Of a stretch of 64,000 nucleotides of DNA, positions 16,806-27,247 are shown in pieces. The stretch spans positions 78,214-142,213 of the forward strand of contig SVGD01000003.1 of NCBI GenBank assembly GCA_015056485.1, read 5' to 3'. How positions within the stretch are numbered: position 1 is the stretch's first letter; every line of letters starts with the position of its first letter. Under the pieces are notes generated by a model that worked only from the letters and a program-made list of their open reading frames with translations, made no database searches and was not told the origin of the DNA. The stretch comes from Clostridiales bacterium. Its GTDB lineage: Bacteria; Bacillota; Clostridia; TANB77; CAG-508. The translations under genes and the position numbers were made by a program.

Positions 16806-16968
16806 ATTTCTTCTCTTCCATATAACCTCCTTTTCCTTTTTTTCTAATACTAATCGTATTAATTATTATACGAAGAGACCGACTAGATTGTTACATCTAA
16901 CATATCCTAATCTTATATTTATTATACCAAACTTTACATAATATGTCAAGTTTTATATAAAGTTTTGT

Positions 16969-17580
16969 TTATATTGTCCTGTCATTATCTATTTCTCTAT
17001 TCAATACATCTTCAATCTTAGCTTCTAAATCGTCTTTTGTTCCATTATTATTTATAACATTTTTAAATCCTTTGCAAAGTTGAATTTTAGGTTTATCATA
17101 TTCTTCTCTTGCCTCAAATTCTTCTTCAGAAATATTATCTCTTTTTATAACATCTTTTTGTCTTAAACTAAATTCTCTATTCATCAATATTTTAATATCT
17201 AACATATTAAGCGAAATATATACAGGTAATTGTGTTCCTTCTATTATAAAATATTTTGCCTTAGACATTCTTTGTTTTAAAATTCTTTTCATAATAATTG
17301 ACTTTAATGCCGACATTTTTACCTTTTCATATAGATTTTCAACGGCTTTACTAGACATTCTTTTACCTTTAAATTTAGGGTCTATAACAACAATTTCATC
17401 CCCATTACTATCATTTGTAGGAACTGTAAATTTTTTTACAAAACTCTTTCTTTTCCATACCTCTACTTCTTTTTGTAAATTATCTAAATGATAAACTTGA
17501 CAATTTAGTTTCCTTGCAATGATTTCAGAAGTCAAAGTTTTCCCTGAACCTGATTCACCACATATTCCAATTAGTATCAT
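16969..17580 (-). CDS. P-loop kinase-like protein (dephospho-CoA kinase/uridine kinase fold)
   Basis: 203 aa. Walker A at the N-terminus (GICGESGSGKTLTSE), a LDNL substrate-side segment, FIIEGTQLPVYISLNMLDI as the Walker-B-like region, and a lid-like arginine segment (LRQKDVIKRD). This resembles small-molecule kinases of the dephospho-CoA/uridine kinase type. The exact substrate cannot be assigned. The next gene upstream is dtd (30-bp gap), likely one transcript. Confidence 0.6.
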   Translation of the reverse strand: MILIGICGESGSGKTLTSEIIARKLNCQVYHLDNLQKEVEVWKRKSFVKKFTVPTNDSNGDEIVVIDPKFKGKRMSSKAVENLYEKVKMSALKSIIMKRILKQRMSKAKYFIIEGTQLPVYISLNMLDIKILMNREFSLRQKDVIKRDNISEEEFEAREEYDKPKIQLCKGFKNVINNNGTKDDLEAKIEDVLNREIDNDRTI

Positions 17581-17610
17581 ATTAAAATCCTTTCATTAAT
17601 TTGCAAATTT

Positions 17611-18066
17611 TTATTGTTTTATAAGTTCTGCACTATCTAAAATTATCGTAACCGGTCCATCATTTAATAAATTCACTTTCATATCTGCTCCAAAAATTCC
17701 TGTTTGTACTTTTGAAATTTCTTTTTTACATTCACCTATTATATATTCATACAATTCATTTGCGTAATCCGGTTTCGCAGCATTTATAAAAGCCGGCCTA
17801 TTACCTCCTCTACAATCTGCATATAAAGTAAATTGTGATACTAATAATAATTCTCCATTAATATCCTTTAGAGCTAAATTCATTTTTCCAGCTTCATCTT
17901 CAAATACTCTTAATTTTATTAATTTTTTTATTAGAACATCCGCAGTTTCTTTAGTATCTTCATGTGTTATACCAATTAATACTAAAAAGCCATTATTTAT
18001 ACTTCCAACAATTTTACTTTCTACCTCTACACTTGCATTTTTAACTCTTTGGATTACAAATTTCAT
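17611..18066 (-). CDS. dtd: D-aminoacyl-tRNA deacylase
   Basis: 151 aa; hydrolyses D-amino acids from mischarged tRNAs. Both family motifs are present: [11 protein letters not shown] (SQ.T active site) and LNDGPVTI (the NxGPxT type). The N-terminal [15 protein letters not shown] is typical. It lies downstream of aspS, both acting on tRNA charging quality. RBS AAAGGAGAGAA. Confidence 0.97.
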   Translation of the reverse strand: MKFVIQRVKNASVEVESKIVGSINNGFLVLIGITHEDTKETADVLIKKLIKLRVFEDEAGKMNLALKDINGELLLVSQFTLYADCRGGNRPAFINAAKPDYANELYEYIIGECKKEISKVQTGIFGADMKVNLLNDGPVTIILDSAELIKQ

Positions 18067-18107
18067 TTTACTGTATTCTCTCCTTTTATTTATATGATAA
18101 TTTAAAA

Positions 18108-18132
18108 CGGACGGCTGATAGCCGCCCCTACA
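18108..18132. repeat. CCCCTACA-family palindrome
   Basis: GGACGGCTGATAGCCGCCCC then TACA; between dtd and aspS. Confidence 0.7.
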
Positions 18133-18213
18133 TATTTTTAATTAATAATTAATAGTTAATAATTTTGGTTAGAATTTGCTACAAAGCAGCAAATTCACTA
18201 TTAACTATTCACT
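18133..18213. repeat. Heptad-periodic intergenic repeat
   Basis: ATTAATA-ATTAATA-GTTAATA on one side and ATTCACT/ATTAACT units on the other, joined by a hairpin GAATTTGCT / AGCAGCAAATTC. The right end includes the aspS stop codon. Confidence 0.75.
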
Positions 18214-19956
18214 TTTTATTTGTATATGTACGTCATCTAATTGTTCTTTTGAAACCTGACTTGGTGCTCTCATAAGTAAATCTCTTGCTTTTTTATTTTT
18301 TGGAAAAGCAATTACTTCTCTTATATTGCTTGAGTCAGATACTAACATAACCATTCTATCTAATCCTGGAGCTGCTCCTGCATGTGGTGGTGCTCCATAT
18401 TGGAATGCATTAAATAATGCTCCAAATTTTGTTCTTACATCTTCTTCTGTATATCCTGCAATTTCAAAAGCTTTAATCATTATTTCTGGGTTGTGGTTTC
18501 TAACTGCTCCAGAAGCCACTTCATACCCATTACATACAACATCATATTGATAAGCTAAAATATCTAATGGATTCATTGTTTCTAATGCCTCCATTTCACC
18601 TTGTGGCATTGAAAACGGATTATGACAGAAATCTATTTTACCTTCATCAGATAATTCATACATTGGGAAATCAACTATAAAACATAATTTGTATTCACCT
18701 TTTTTTATTAACTCTAGTCTTTCTCCTAATTCTAATCTAACTCCTCCAGCAATTTTTTGTGCTGTTTTAAATTCGTCTGCAATAAAGAATATACTATCTT
18801 CTTTGTTTGCATTTAATTGATCTTGTAATTTTTCTTTTATTTCTTCGTTTACAAATTTTGCAATTCCTCCAACAGGATTATTTGACTCATCAAATTTAAC
18901 CCATGCTAAACCTTTTGCTTGTAATTCTTGAACAGCAAATTCTGTCATACTATCAAAAAATTTTCTTGTTTGAGCTCCACCATTTGGAACTAAAATTGCT
19001 TTAATTGTTTTGTCTTTAAATGCATTAAATTCTGTATCTTTAAAAATTTCAGTTACATCTTGAATTATTAATGGATTTCTTAAATCTGGTTTGTCTGAAC
19101 CATATTTCTCCATTGCCTCTAAATATGGAATTCTAATAAATGGTGCTTCGTCAACCTTCCAGTCAGTATGTTTTGTAAACACTTCAGTAAATAATTGTTC
19201 TAACACATTTAAAACATCTTCTTGTGTTGCAAAACTCATTTCAAAGTCTAATTGATAAAATTCCCCTGGTGCTCTATCTGCTCTAGGATCTTCATCTCTG
19301 AAACATGGAGCTATTTGATAATATTTATTAAATCCACTTGCCATTAATAATTGTTTAAATTGTTGTGGTGCTTGTGGAAGTGCATAAAATTCTCCTGGAT
19401 GTAGTCTACTTGGTACCAAGAAATCTCTTGCACCTTCTGGTGAAGAATTAGCTAATATTGGTGTTTGAATTTCTGTAAATCCTAATTCATCCATTTTATT
19501 TCTTAAAGTTTTCATTATTTCTGAACGTAATAAGATTGTTTCATGTAATTTAGTATTTCTTAAATCTAAAAATCTATATTCTAATCTTAGATCTTCTCTA
19601 GCTTCTCCTGTTTTTTCAGAATTAACTTCAAAAGGCAATACATTTTTACATTTTCCTAAAATTTCTATTTTTTCTGCTTCTATTTCTATATCACCAGTAG
19701 GAATTTTAGAATTTTTGCTTGCTCTTTCTATAACTTTTCCTTCTATACTTATAACAGTTTCTGTAACAACATCTTTAAGTTGTTCTTCTTTATCACTAGA
19801 TAAAACTATTTGAGTTATACCAAATTCATCTCTTAAATCTATGAATTTCATTCCTCCTAAATTTCTAATCGTTTGTACCCATCCTGCTAATTTTACTGTT
19901 TTCCCTATATCATTACTTCTTAATTCGCCACAATTATTAGTCCTATATTTGTTCAT
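18205..19956 (-). CDS. aspS: Aspartyl-tRNA synthetase
   Basis: 583 aa, full bacterial-type enzyme: N-terminal OB-fold (KLAGWVQTIRNLGGMKFIDLRD), class II motif 2 with CFRDEDPRADRAPGEFYQ, the GAD insertion domain, and motif 3 (GAAPGLDRMVMLVSDSSNIR). It charges tRNA-Asp with aspartate. A small hairpin (CAAAATTTGC / GCAAATTTTG) stands right before its AAGGAGGAAG ribosome site and could affect translation. No T-box is visible upstream. Confidence 0.97.
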   Translation of the reverse strand: MNKYRTNNCGELRSNDIGKTVKLAGWVQTIRNLGGMKFIDLRDEFGITQIVLSSDKEEQLKDVVTETVISIEGKVIERASKNSKIPTGDIEIEAEKIEILGKCKNVLPFEVNSEKTGEAREDLRLEYRFLDLRNTKLHETILLRSEIMKTLRNKMDELGFTEIQTPILANSSPEGARDFLVPSRLHPGEFYALPQAPQQFKQLLMASGFNKYYQIAPCFRDEDPRADRAPGEFYQLDFEMSFATQEDVLNVLEQLFTEVFTKHTDWKVDEAPFIRIPYLEAMEKYGSDKPDLRNPLIIQDVTEIFKDTEFNAFKDKTIKAILVPNGGAQTRKFFDSMTEFAVQELQAKGLAWVKFDESNNPVGGIAKFVNEEIKEKLQDQLNANKEDSIFFIADEFKTAQKIAGGVRLELGERLELIKKGEYKLCFIVDFPMYELSDEGKIDFCHNPFSMPQGEMEALETMNPLDILAYQYDVVCNGYEVASGAVRNHNPEIMIKAFEIAGYTEEDVRTKFGALFNAFQYGAPPHAGAAPGLDRMVMLVSDSSNIREVIAFPKNKKARDLLMRAPSQVSKEQLDDVHIQIKSE

Positions 19957-19968
19957 TTTCTTCCTCCT

Positions 19969-19995
19969 TCAAAATTTGCGAAAAGCAAATTTTGT
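19969..19995 (-). promoter_or_regulatory. Hairpin next to the aspS ribosome site
   Basis: CAAAATTTGC-ttttc-GCAAATTTTG immediately upstream of AAGGAGG on the minus strand. It is perfectly paired and may modulate translation, or it may be a repeat remnant. Confidence 0.5.
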
Positions 19996-20009
19996 ACCAT
20001 TCATATTTA

Positions 20010-20034
20010 CGGGGGAACACAGGGCCCGCCCCTA
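20010..20034. repeat. CCCCTA-family repeat
   Basis: GGGGGAACACAGGGCCCGCC then CCTAGA, upstream of aspS; degenerate member. Confidence 0.55.
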
Positions 20035-20124
20035 GATTGTTTTCCATATAATATTATATAAATTTTTATAATTTTGTCAACTGATTTTAAAGGGTATATC
20101 TTAATATATTTTAAACATTTTTAC

Positions 20125-20150
20125 AGGCGGACACAAGGCCCGCCCTTACA
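20125..20150. repeat. CCCTTACA-family repeat
   Basis: GGCGGACACAAGGCCCGCCC then TTACA, just after the spoIIE stop; degenerate member. Confidence 0.55.
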
Positions 20151-20152
20151 TT

Positions 20153-22388
20153 TTATATTTTGTCTATTTTTGCAACTAATACTGTCATATCATCTTTTGC
20201 TATTCCAACATTATTGTCTAATGCTTCTTGTAAAATTATATCTGCAATTTTTTGAACTTCATTAGTTTCTATGTTTTCTAGTAATTCCTTAATCCAAATT
20301 TCTTTATTAGCAAGTTCTTTATTAGATTCTAGAATTCCATCACTACACATTATAATCAATTCTCCACCATGTAATTCTTTATCATAAACAACCAAATCTA
20401 TATTATCTAATATTCCTGCTGGTAAGGATACCGCTTTAACAACTTCTACTTGTTTACCATTTTTTATAAATGTTGGACATGCACCATTTTTTACAAATTC
20501 AGCATTTCCATTTTTTAAATCTAAAATTGATATATCAAGTGTAGCATATGTTTCACTATTAGAATTTAAATTTACTGATGAATTTATTAATCCTATTGAT
20601 ATTTCTTTATCAAATCCTGTTGTAAGCAATCTTGATAACATATTTATAACAGTTTTACTACTTTTATTTGCTTTTTCTCCTGAACCCATTCCGTCACTTA
20701 TTGCAAGCATATATTTGCCATCATGTAATGTCTCATGAATAAAGTTATCTCCTGAAATAGTACTTCCATTTTTCATAATATTTGAAAAACCTATTTGTAC
20801 TTTATAATTTATTTTATTGTTTTCTTTTTCCTCTTTATGTTCATCTATCTCATCTGCAATTGATGAAATTACTTTTGAAACTCCACCAAGTTGATTAGCC
20901 AATGTTTTTTTATTCATTGCTTCTTTTTTTTTCCACAATAAATTTAATTTGTTTATTCTATATGTATGATTTATAGCTTTTACTATTTGATTAATATCAT
21001 TATTTATTTGTTCTTTAGTTTCTTCGTCTTCACTGTTGATTCCAATTATATAATTATTATTTTGTTCAAAAATTCTTAAGAAATCTTCTTTCGATATTTC
21101 CTCTTCTTGTTCTAAGAAATCATATATACTATCTAAAATAACATCTTCGTCATCTATCATATCTTCATATAATAAATTTTCAGTAAAATCTTCTATGTTA
21201 TTTATCAAATCTTCTTTAAATATATTTTTGCTTTCTATTTCAATTTCTTCATCTGTTTCAATAGTCGTTGCTGCGACTTCATTATAACTTTGTGCCATTT
21301 CTAAAATTGTTTCAGAAACTGTATTTAATTTATTTGTAACCTCAGCACCTTCATTTAATCTATTGTTTTGTGCCACTGGTAAATATTTTGATTTTCCAAT
21401 AATATCTTCTATATTTATATCAATGTGTTTAGGTATAAATAAAAGTCCTAATGACGCAATTAATATTTCCCTGATAGTAATTATTGGTATACTATTCCCA
21501 TTTGTAAAATATGTAAGAAGTGCATTTCCTAGACAGAAGCCTATTATAACTCCTACTCTTCCTAGTTTATTTAATATTCCAGCAACCATTCCGAGAAAAC
21601 GCATAAGCAGCAACTAAAATTGGACTACTTGAAGTAATAATTCCTAAAACCATTCCTATTGTAATTCCTGCTGTGCCACCAACTAACATTCCATTTTTCC
21701 ATCCTAGGAAAAGGACTAACATTATACTTAATATATTTGTTATCGATAAACTAAATACTGTCAAATCTTTTAATGAACTAAATGCAATTGATAGCATTAA
21801 AGCTGCACCCATAACTTCTTCTATTGAAAATGCTTGTTTTATTCCGAATTCTTTTATTATAATTATGGAGTTTGAAAAAATCTTATAGAAAATATATGTT
21901 GTAACTGAGAACATTATAGCTGTCAATAAATCATATACTAAAAACATTGTAAAAAACATTTTTACAATATGTACTATTAGTGTAGATAGTAATATATATT
22001 TTCCAAGTTTTTGTTTTTCATTTCTTTGTGTATATTCGTATTTTGGTCTAAAAATTAAAACTAATGCTATAAACACCAATACAGTTAATATATACATTAA
22101 AAGTCCACCTAAACCAAATTTAATAAATGTTCCTATTCCAGCAGCAATGAAAACAATTCCTGATGGAATCTTATTACTGCAAGTTGCAACAAATATTGCT
22201 AGTCCAAATGGTGCAAGTTCTGTACCAAAACTTACCATTGATAGCATAAAAGATATTGCATATAAAATTATGTTTTGTATGCTAAATAATCTCTTTATTT
22301 TTGATTTTTTATTTAATTCTTTAACATCCTCATATTCTTCTTGTTTTACATCATCTGCTATATTTTGAAACATCCTTACCACCTTCAT
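20153..22388 (-). CDS. spoIIE: Stage II sporulation protein E, read through a +1 shift at CGGA
   Basis: Membrane PP2C-type phosphatase that activates sigma-F in the forespore. Frame one (22388 to about 21594) encodes the multi-pass N-terminus up to PILVAAYAFS. Frame two (21589 to 20153) continues MVAGILNKLGRVGVIIGF and ends in the PP2C domain (ISDGMGSGEKA, IMCSDGILE, DDMTVLVA). The two join at CGGA (21593-21590): TCT-CGGA-ATG reads S-G-M, which restores the expected AYAFSGMVAG and gives 744 aa. Read as CGG (Arg) the frame ends 8 codons later. Total length is 3n+1. AAGGTGG lies before a second ATG at 22373, an alternative start. See findings for quadruplet decoding; a real mutation or sequence error is the alternative. 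Confidence 0.9.
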
Positions 22389-22539
22389 CTTTTTCTATTT
22401 TTTATTAATTATAATAAATTTGTCCTATGTTTTTTTGTCATAATTAGTTGTCAAAATAGAAAAAGTTATTTACATTTTGTGATATTTTTATTATTTGTTT
22501 TCTCTTGTAATTATTAAAATTCACTATCTTATGTATTTT
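22389..22539. other. Intergenic between gdpP and spoIIE
   Basis: AT-rich, about 150 bp; presumably holds the spoIIE promoter. I see no clear element. Confidence 0.3.
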
Positions 22540-24547
22540 TTAGGAATTTTCTGCAAAATATTCTGTTATTCTAACAATAAGTTCATCTCTTACTTCATCC
22601 ATAGTCATTCCTTCTACTTGAGCTCCTGCTAAAGTAATATGTCCTCCACCTCCGAAGTTTTTCTAAAATAACTTGAACATTAATATCTCCTATTGAACGT
22701 CCACTAATACAAATTTTATCTCCTAAATTTCCTATTACAAATGATGCTGTAATATTATTTATTGTTAATAACTCATCAGCAGCTTTTGCACATATAAGAT
22801 TTGCACTTTTATCTTTCTCGTCATATTGTGATATACCTACTGTATCATTTACAATTTGAACATTTTTAACTATATCAGCAATAACATTATAACTATCCAA
22901 ATCACTTTGGAACCATTTTTTAACCTTTATAATATCAATACCATATTTTCTTAAATATGCAGCTGCTTCAAAAGTTCTAACTCCAGTTTTAAAAGTAAAA
23001 TTCTTTGTATCTACCATTATACCAGCATATAAACTTTCTGCTTCTAATTGTTCTAATTCTATATCTGTTTCTGCATATTCTATAATTTCTGTTACTAATT
23101 CTGCTGCTGAAGATGCATAAACTTCATGAAATGAAAGAATTGCATTATCTATAAAATCCGTACTCATTCTATGGTGGTCTATTATAACAATTTTCTCTGT
23201 TTTATCTAGAAGCTCTGGCGCTTCTGTATAACCTTTTTTATGAGTATCAACAACAATTAATAAAGTATTTGAATTTATAATTGAAAGAGCCTCATTTTTT
23301 CCTATTAAAACGTTTCTATATTCTTCTTGTGATTCTAAAACACTAATAAAATTCTCTAAAGTTAATCCTAAACTGTTATTTACAATATAAGCCTCTTTAC
23401 CTAATGTTTTAGCTAGTCTATATATTCCTAAACTTGAGCCAATTGAGTCTATATCACCATTTAAATGTCCCATTATAATTACGTTTTCTGATTTTAAGAT
23501 TAGTTCTTCCAATGCGTGAGCTATAACTCTTGCTTTAACTTTTGTTCTTTTTTCAATTTCTTGACTTCTTCCACCAAAGAAATTATATTTGCCATCTTCT
23601 TTAAGAACAACTTGGTCTCCACCTCTACCTAAAGCTAAATCCATTCCAACAAGAGCTGATTGATATTTTTCATAATTACTATCTCCTTCATTAGAAATAG
23701 CAACACTTAATGTTATTTGAGATTTATCCCTTGTTTTAATTTCTTTTATTTCATCTAAAATACTGAATTTGTCATTCTCCATTTGTTCTAAATATTTTTG
23801 TTCAAAAGCATAAATAAATGTATCTCTTTCAGTTTTTATCATAAGCCCACCTGTTTTAGCTGCCCATTGATATAATTTTTTCTCTATTGTTGCTAAAACT
23901 TGTGTTTTTTCTTCTGCATCTAATCTTTGAATAATTTCGTCATAACCATCTATCATTATAATTCCGATACAAGTTTGTGAACCTTTAAATTTGTTTAATA
24001 GGTCTTCTTTTTCAGTTGTATCAATAAAATAAAGTATAGTCATGTACTTAGTTTGTTTTTTTCTATCTCTTTGTTTAATTTTTACATAGTTTCCTAGCAC
24101 ATTATATGTTTTTTCATCTATTCTTATATTTTTATCAATTTTTGGATTGTTTTCTCTTTCAATATCCATTTTTATTTCTTTAGCTATGTCATCTATATAA
24201 GTATTTATACCAACATTAGCAAACTCTTTGTTAAATTTAGAGCTTCTCCAAATAACATTTCCATCCGTTTCTAGAATTATTATAGGGAATGGAGAATTTA
24301 TTAAAGTGTTTTTTGCTGCTGAATCCATACTTATAGTTAATTCTTCAACATAACTAGAAATTTCTCCCTTTCTTTTGTTATATACCCAAATAGTATACGC
24401 AATTATTAAAATATATACTGCAATAGCTGGTATTATAAAAATAGGTTTGTATGCACAAAGTACAATTAAAATAATTGCAATTATAACTAAATATATTTTT
24501 GTTTTTGATTCGATACCTTCAAATAATTTTATATTTTTATTTGTCAT
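22540..24547 (-). CDS. gdpP: Cyclic-di-AMP phosphodiesterase GdpP, read through a +1 shift at CGGA
   Basis: 668 aa when CGGA (22654-22651) is read as one Gly. Two N-terminal membrane helices (residues 20-58), a PAS-like domain, a degenerate GGDEF domain, then DHH (MGHLNGDIDSIGSSLG, VDTHKKG, IIDHHR) and DHHA1. It hydrolyses c-di-AMP to pApA. In the uninterrupted frame the protein stops soon after EKL, losing the C-terminal GGGGH motif; CTT-CGGA-GGT-GGA-GGA-CAT gives L-G-G-G-G-H and then runs 36 more codons to a TAA at 22540. Total length is 3n+1. The ATG at 24547 has AGGAGA upstream; an upstream in-frame start is less likely. Confidence 0.9.
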
Positions 24548-24694
24548 AAATTTCTCCTTACTTTTCAGCTTTTTAGGCTGCATATATTTTACCTCAAAAA
24601 GCCTGTTTTGTCAAGGGAAACAAGGAATTAGAAGGATTAAAAATTGTGTTTGGAAGTTGTCAGTGTCAGTGACACTCCAACTTAAAAACAAAAA

Positions 24695-24719
24695 AACGCA
24701 AGTTGTTTTAACTTGCGTT
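24695..24719 (-). terminator. Terminator of the rpsF-ssb-rpsR operon
   Basis: AACGCAAGTT / AACTTGCGTT hairpin with A and T runs on both sides, 11 bp after the rpsR stop. Confidence 0.92.
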
Positions 24720-24729
24720 TTTATAATAA

Positions 24730-25023
24730 TTAGTTTTGTGTATATGGTAATACAGCAATATGTCTTGCTCTTTTTATAGCTTGTGTTATTTCTCTTTGAT
24801 GTTTTGCACATGCTCCTGTAGCTCTTCTTGGTAATATTTTACCTTTTTCATTAATAAATTTCTTTAGTTGTTCTGGATTTTTATAATCTAAAACATAATC
24901 TTTATTAGCGCACATTACACATACTTTTTTTCTTATTTTTCTAAATCTTGGATTGAAATCGTCATCAACATTGTTGTTTCTTCTATTATTCTTTCCATTA
25001 TTTTTTCTTTTATTGTCTGCCAT
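24730..25023 (-). CDS. rpsR: 30S ribosomal protein S18
   Basis: 97 aa. Asn/Lys/Arg-rich N-terminal extension (residues 1-28), then the S18 core with [27 protein letters not shown] and [21 protein letters not shown]. The Cys pairs suggest the zinc-binding form. S18 binds S6 on the 30S platform. Last gene of the conserved rpsF-ssb-rpsR operon. Confidence 0.97.
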   Translation of the reverse strand: MADNKRKNNGKNNRRNNNVDDDFNPRFRKIRKKVCVMCANKDYVLDYKNPEQLKKFINEKGKILPRRATGACAKHQREITQAIKRARHIAVLPYTQN

Positions 25024-25066
25024 TATTATACCCCCTTTGTCTTATTTTTTTGCAAATCTCTTTGTA

Positions 25067-25486
25067 TTAGAATGGTAAATCATCTTCAGATGTTGTAGTA
25101 AATTCTGAGCTTTCAGATATTGAGCTTCCGAAAGTATTTTCGAAACTTGCTCCTCCTTCAGAATCTCTTTTACTATCAGCAAAATATGCTTCTTCAGCAA
25201 TAACTTCTGTTACATATCTTTTTTGATTGTTTTCATCTTCCCAAGTTCTTGTTTGGATTCTTCCAATTACTCCAACTTGTTGACCTTTTTTAAAATATTT
25301 ACTACAAAATTCTCCTGTTTTACTCCATGCAACTACATTTATAAAATCTGCTTGTCTTTCTTCTCCTGCTTTTGCAAATCTTCTGTTTACTGCTAAGGAA
25401 AATGAAGCAACTAAAGTATTATTTGTTTGTGTATATCTTACTTCAGGATCTCTTGTTAAACGCCCCATTAAAATTACTTTATTCAT
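25067..25486 (-). CDS. ssb: Single-stranded DNA-binding protein
   Basis: 139 aa OB-fold SSB. N-terminal MNKVILMGRLTRDPEVRYTQ, core FSLAVNR and FINVVAWSKTGEFCSKYF, GRIQTRTWEDENNQKRYVTEV. It ends in the acidic tip SEDDLPF that binds repair and replication partners. Start is 1 bp after the rpsF stop: translational linkage. Confidence 0.97.
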   Translation of the reverse strand: MNKVILMGRLTRDPEVRYTQTNNTLVASFSLAVNRRFAKAGEERQADFINVVAWSKTGEFCSKYFKKGQQVGVIGRIQTRTWEDENNQKRYVTEVIAEEAYFADSKRDSEGGASFENTFGSSISESSEFTTTSEDDLPF

Positions 25487-25487
25487 T

Positions 25488-25772
25488 TTATTCCTCCTCT
25501 TTTATTACAATAAACTTAATAACTTCGTCTGTTATTCTATATACTCTTTCAAGTTCAGCGATTAGTTCTGGTTTAGCTGCGAAATGTAATACTATGTAAT
25601 ATCCTTCTTTGTTCTTTTTAATTTCATAAGCTAATTTTTTTAATCCAAGTTCGTCTACTGACTCTACTTTTCCGTCTTTATTAATTAAATCTGAGAATTT
25701 TGCAATTAAAGCTTTAATTGATTCTTCTTCTAATTTTGGATTAATAATGACAACACTTTCATATTTGTTCAT
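25488..25772 (-). CDS. rpsF: 30S ribosomal protein S6
   Basis: 94 aa. MNKYESVVIINPKLEEESI, GLKKLAYEIKKNKEGYYIVLHF and YRITDEVIKFIVIKEE are typical. First gene of rpsF-ssb-rpsR; RBS AAAGGAGG before the ATG. Confidence 0.96.
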   Translation of the reverse strand: MNKYESVVIINPKLEEESIKALIAKFSDLINKDGKVESVDELGLKKLAYEIKKNKEGYYIVLHFAAKPELIAELERVYRITDEVIKFIVIKEEE

Positions 25773-25830
25773 TACTTTTGCACCTCCTTTTGGATTTATA
25801 ACCCATATTTCTTAATATGAGTAAGGAACG

Positions 25831-25865
25831 AAAATAAGCAATGCTTTTTTCGCATTGCTTATTTT
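25831..25865 (-). terminator. Terminator of the AIM24-family gene
   Basis: AAAATAAGCAATGC / GCATTGCTTATTTT, 14-bp perfect arms; between the AIM24 gene and rpsF. Confidence 0.85.
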
Positions 25866-25936
25866 AACATAATTTTACACATTTGGCAAGAAATATTTAA
25901 AAATTATTTCTTTATATTGTACTTAATAATTTATTT

Positions 25937-26620
25937 TTATTTTGACGTTGGCATATATGGTGCTAATCTACCTGCAAAGTCTTTAAAATTTTGTGATTGA
26001 AGAATTACTTTTCCTGGGCCTACAAGTTTTGTTAAGAATAAACCTTCTCCTCCTAAGAATATATTAGCAAATCCTTTCACTGTTTCAATTTCATATGAAA
26101 CTGATGATTCAAATGCCACTACATTTCCTGTGTCTACTTTTAAAACTTCTCCTGGTGCTAATTCTTTTTTTATTGGGTCTCCATCTATTTCTAAGAATAA
26201 TTGTCCATTACCTTGAGCTTTTTGAAGAATAAATCCTTCTCCTCCAACTAATCCTGCGCTAAATCTTTTAGTAAATGCTATGCTTGTTTCAACACTTTCT
26301 TCTGCACATAAAAATGCACCTTTTTGAATCATTAATCCTTGTGGCATTTTACTTAAATCTACAGGTATTATACTTCCTGGAACTGTTGAAGCAAACGCTA
26401 CCATCGCTCCATCTTTTTGCGCAGTATAATTTGCCATAAACATTGATTCTCCTGAAAGCATTCTTCCAAGCCCTTTCATAACTCCACCGCGTGTATTTGT
26501 TTTCATTTCAATCCCTTCTGATTGATAAGCCATACCTCCTGATTGTGTATATACAGTCTCACCTGCATTTAATGTCATTTCTACAACTGGCACTGTTTGT
26601 CCTACTATTTTATGCTCCAT
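25937..26620 (-). CDS. AIM24/TIGR00266 family protein
   Basis: 227 aa, all-beta protein rich in Gly. Family pattern: GETVYTQSGGMAYQSEG, LGRMLSGESMFMANY, a VPGSIIPVDL segment and GGEGLFLTKLVGPGKVILQS near the end. The family is widespread, has a jelly-roll-like trimeric fold, and its bacterial function is not settled. RBS AAAGGGGG. Single gene. Confidence 0.88.
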   Translation of the reverse strand: MEHKIVGQTVPVVEMTLNAGETVYTQSGGMAYQSEGIEMKTNTRGGVMKGLGRMLSGESMFMANYTAQKDGAMVAFASTVPGSIIPVDLSKMPQGLMIQKGAFLCAEESVETSIAFTKRFSAGLVGGEGFILQKAQGNGQLFLEIDGDPIKKELAPGEVLKVDTGNVVAFESSVSYEIETVKGFANIFLGGEGLFLTKLVGPGKVILQSQNFKDFAGRLAPYMPTSK

Positions 26621-26704
26621 CTTTTGTTCCCCCTTTTAATAATATCTATGTGTTTGGCCTTTAGATTTTAGTATTTGATAATCCTAACATTTTATAACGA
26701 ATTC

Positions 26705-26778
26705 AATTTTGCTCCAACTACCAATTTCCAAACTTCAAATTCTAAATACCAATTACATGAAATCAATAATTAATAAGT
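26705..26778. repeat. Heptad-periodic intergenic repeat
   Basis: Successive 7-mers CCAACTA, CCAATTT, CCAAACT, TCAAATT, CTAAATA, CCAATTA, then AATCAAT/AATTAAT units at the prepilin stop. Confidence 0.75.
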
Positions 26779-27247
26779 ATAATGCATTTCGTCTTCGCTC
26801 ATAACTCCATTAGTATAATAAACATTTAATGTTCTTGCATTAATTATATATATATCTTCATTTGTCCCGAAGTTTAATGTTACATTATTAAGCTTAGTTG
26901 TGTCTATCTGATAATATATATCTCCATCTTCACCATCTCTATCTTCAATGAATTCTTCATTTATAATTGTTCCTTCTGAAATTTTGTATACAGTTATATT
27001 ACCTCCACTAGTGTCTATAGTTTCAAAATATGTTTCTGCACATTTAGGTATATCTCCATAAGAATTATAATATACCGTAGCTTTATCTTTAAGGACTTGT
27101 ATATCAGCTTGCATGTTCATCAAAGCGGATGAATTAGTATAGTTACTAATACTTGTAATCATTGTAGCTGATATAATTAAAATAACTACTATTGTGATAA
27201 TTAAAGCTACTATGGTTATTCCGTTTTTGATTTTTAACTTTTTTCAT
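26770..27247 (-). CDS. Prepilin-type (type IV pilin-like) protein, read through a +1 shift at CGGA
   Basis: 158 aa if CGGA (27223-27220) is read as one Gly. The ATG at 27247 follows AGGAGGAACAA; MKKVKNQK, then CGGA, then ITIVALIITIVVILIISA. This gives the classical prepilin leader: basic, Gly at position -1 of the cleavage site (K-G/I-T), then a hydrophobic helix. Without the shift the strong start leads to a stop after about 32 codons with no pilin features. The rest (STMITS to DEMHYTY) is a mature pilin-like body with an acidic C-terminal half. Total length is 3n+1. Position +5 of the mature part is Ala rather than the usual Glu. Confidence 0.85.

Noticed and set aside
19957..20152. T-box upstream of aspS
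   Set aside because: No T-box consensus or specifier hairpin seen; only a short hairpin and degenerate repeats.
20153..24547. spoIIE and gdpP as pseudogenes from ordinary frameshifts
   Set aside because: Three +1 breaks in the window all fall on CGGA with Gly expected, and a UCCG tRNA-Gly is present. Random decay or sequence errors would not be expected to choose the same four bases each time. It stays the main alternative until reads are checked.
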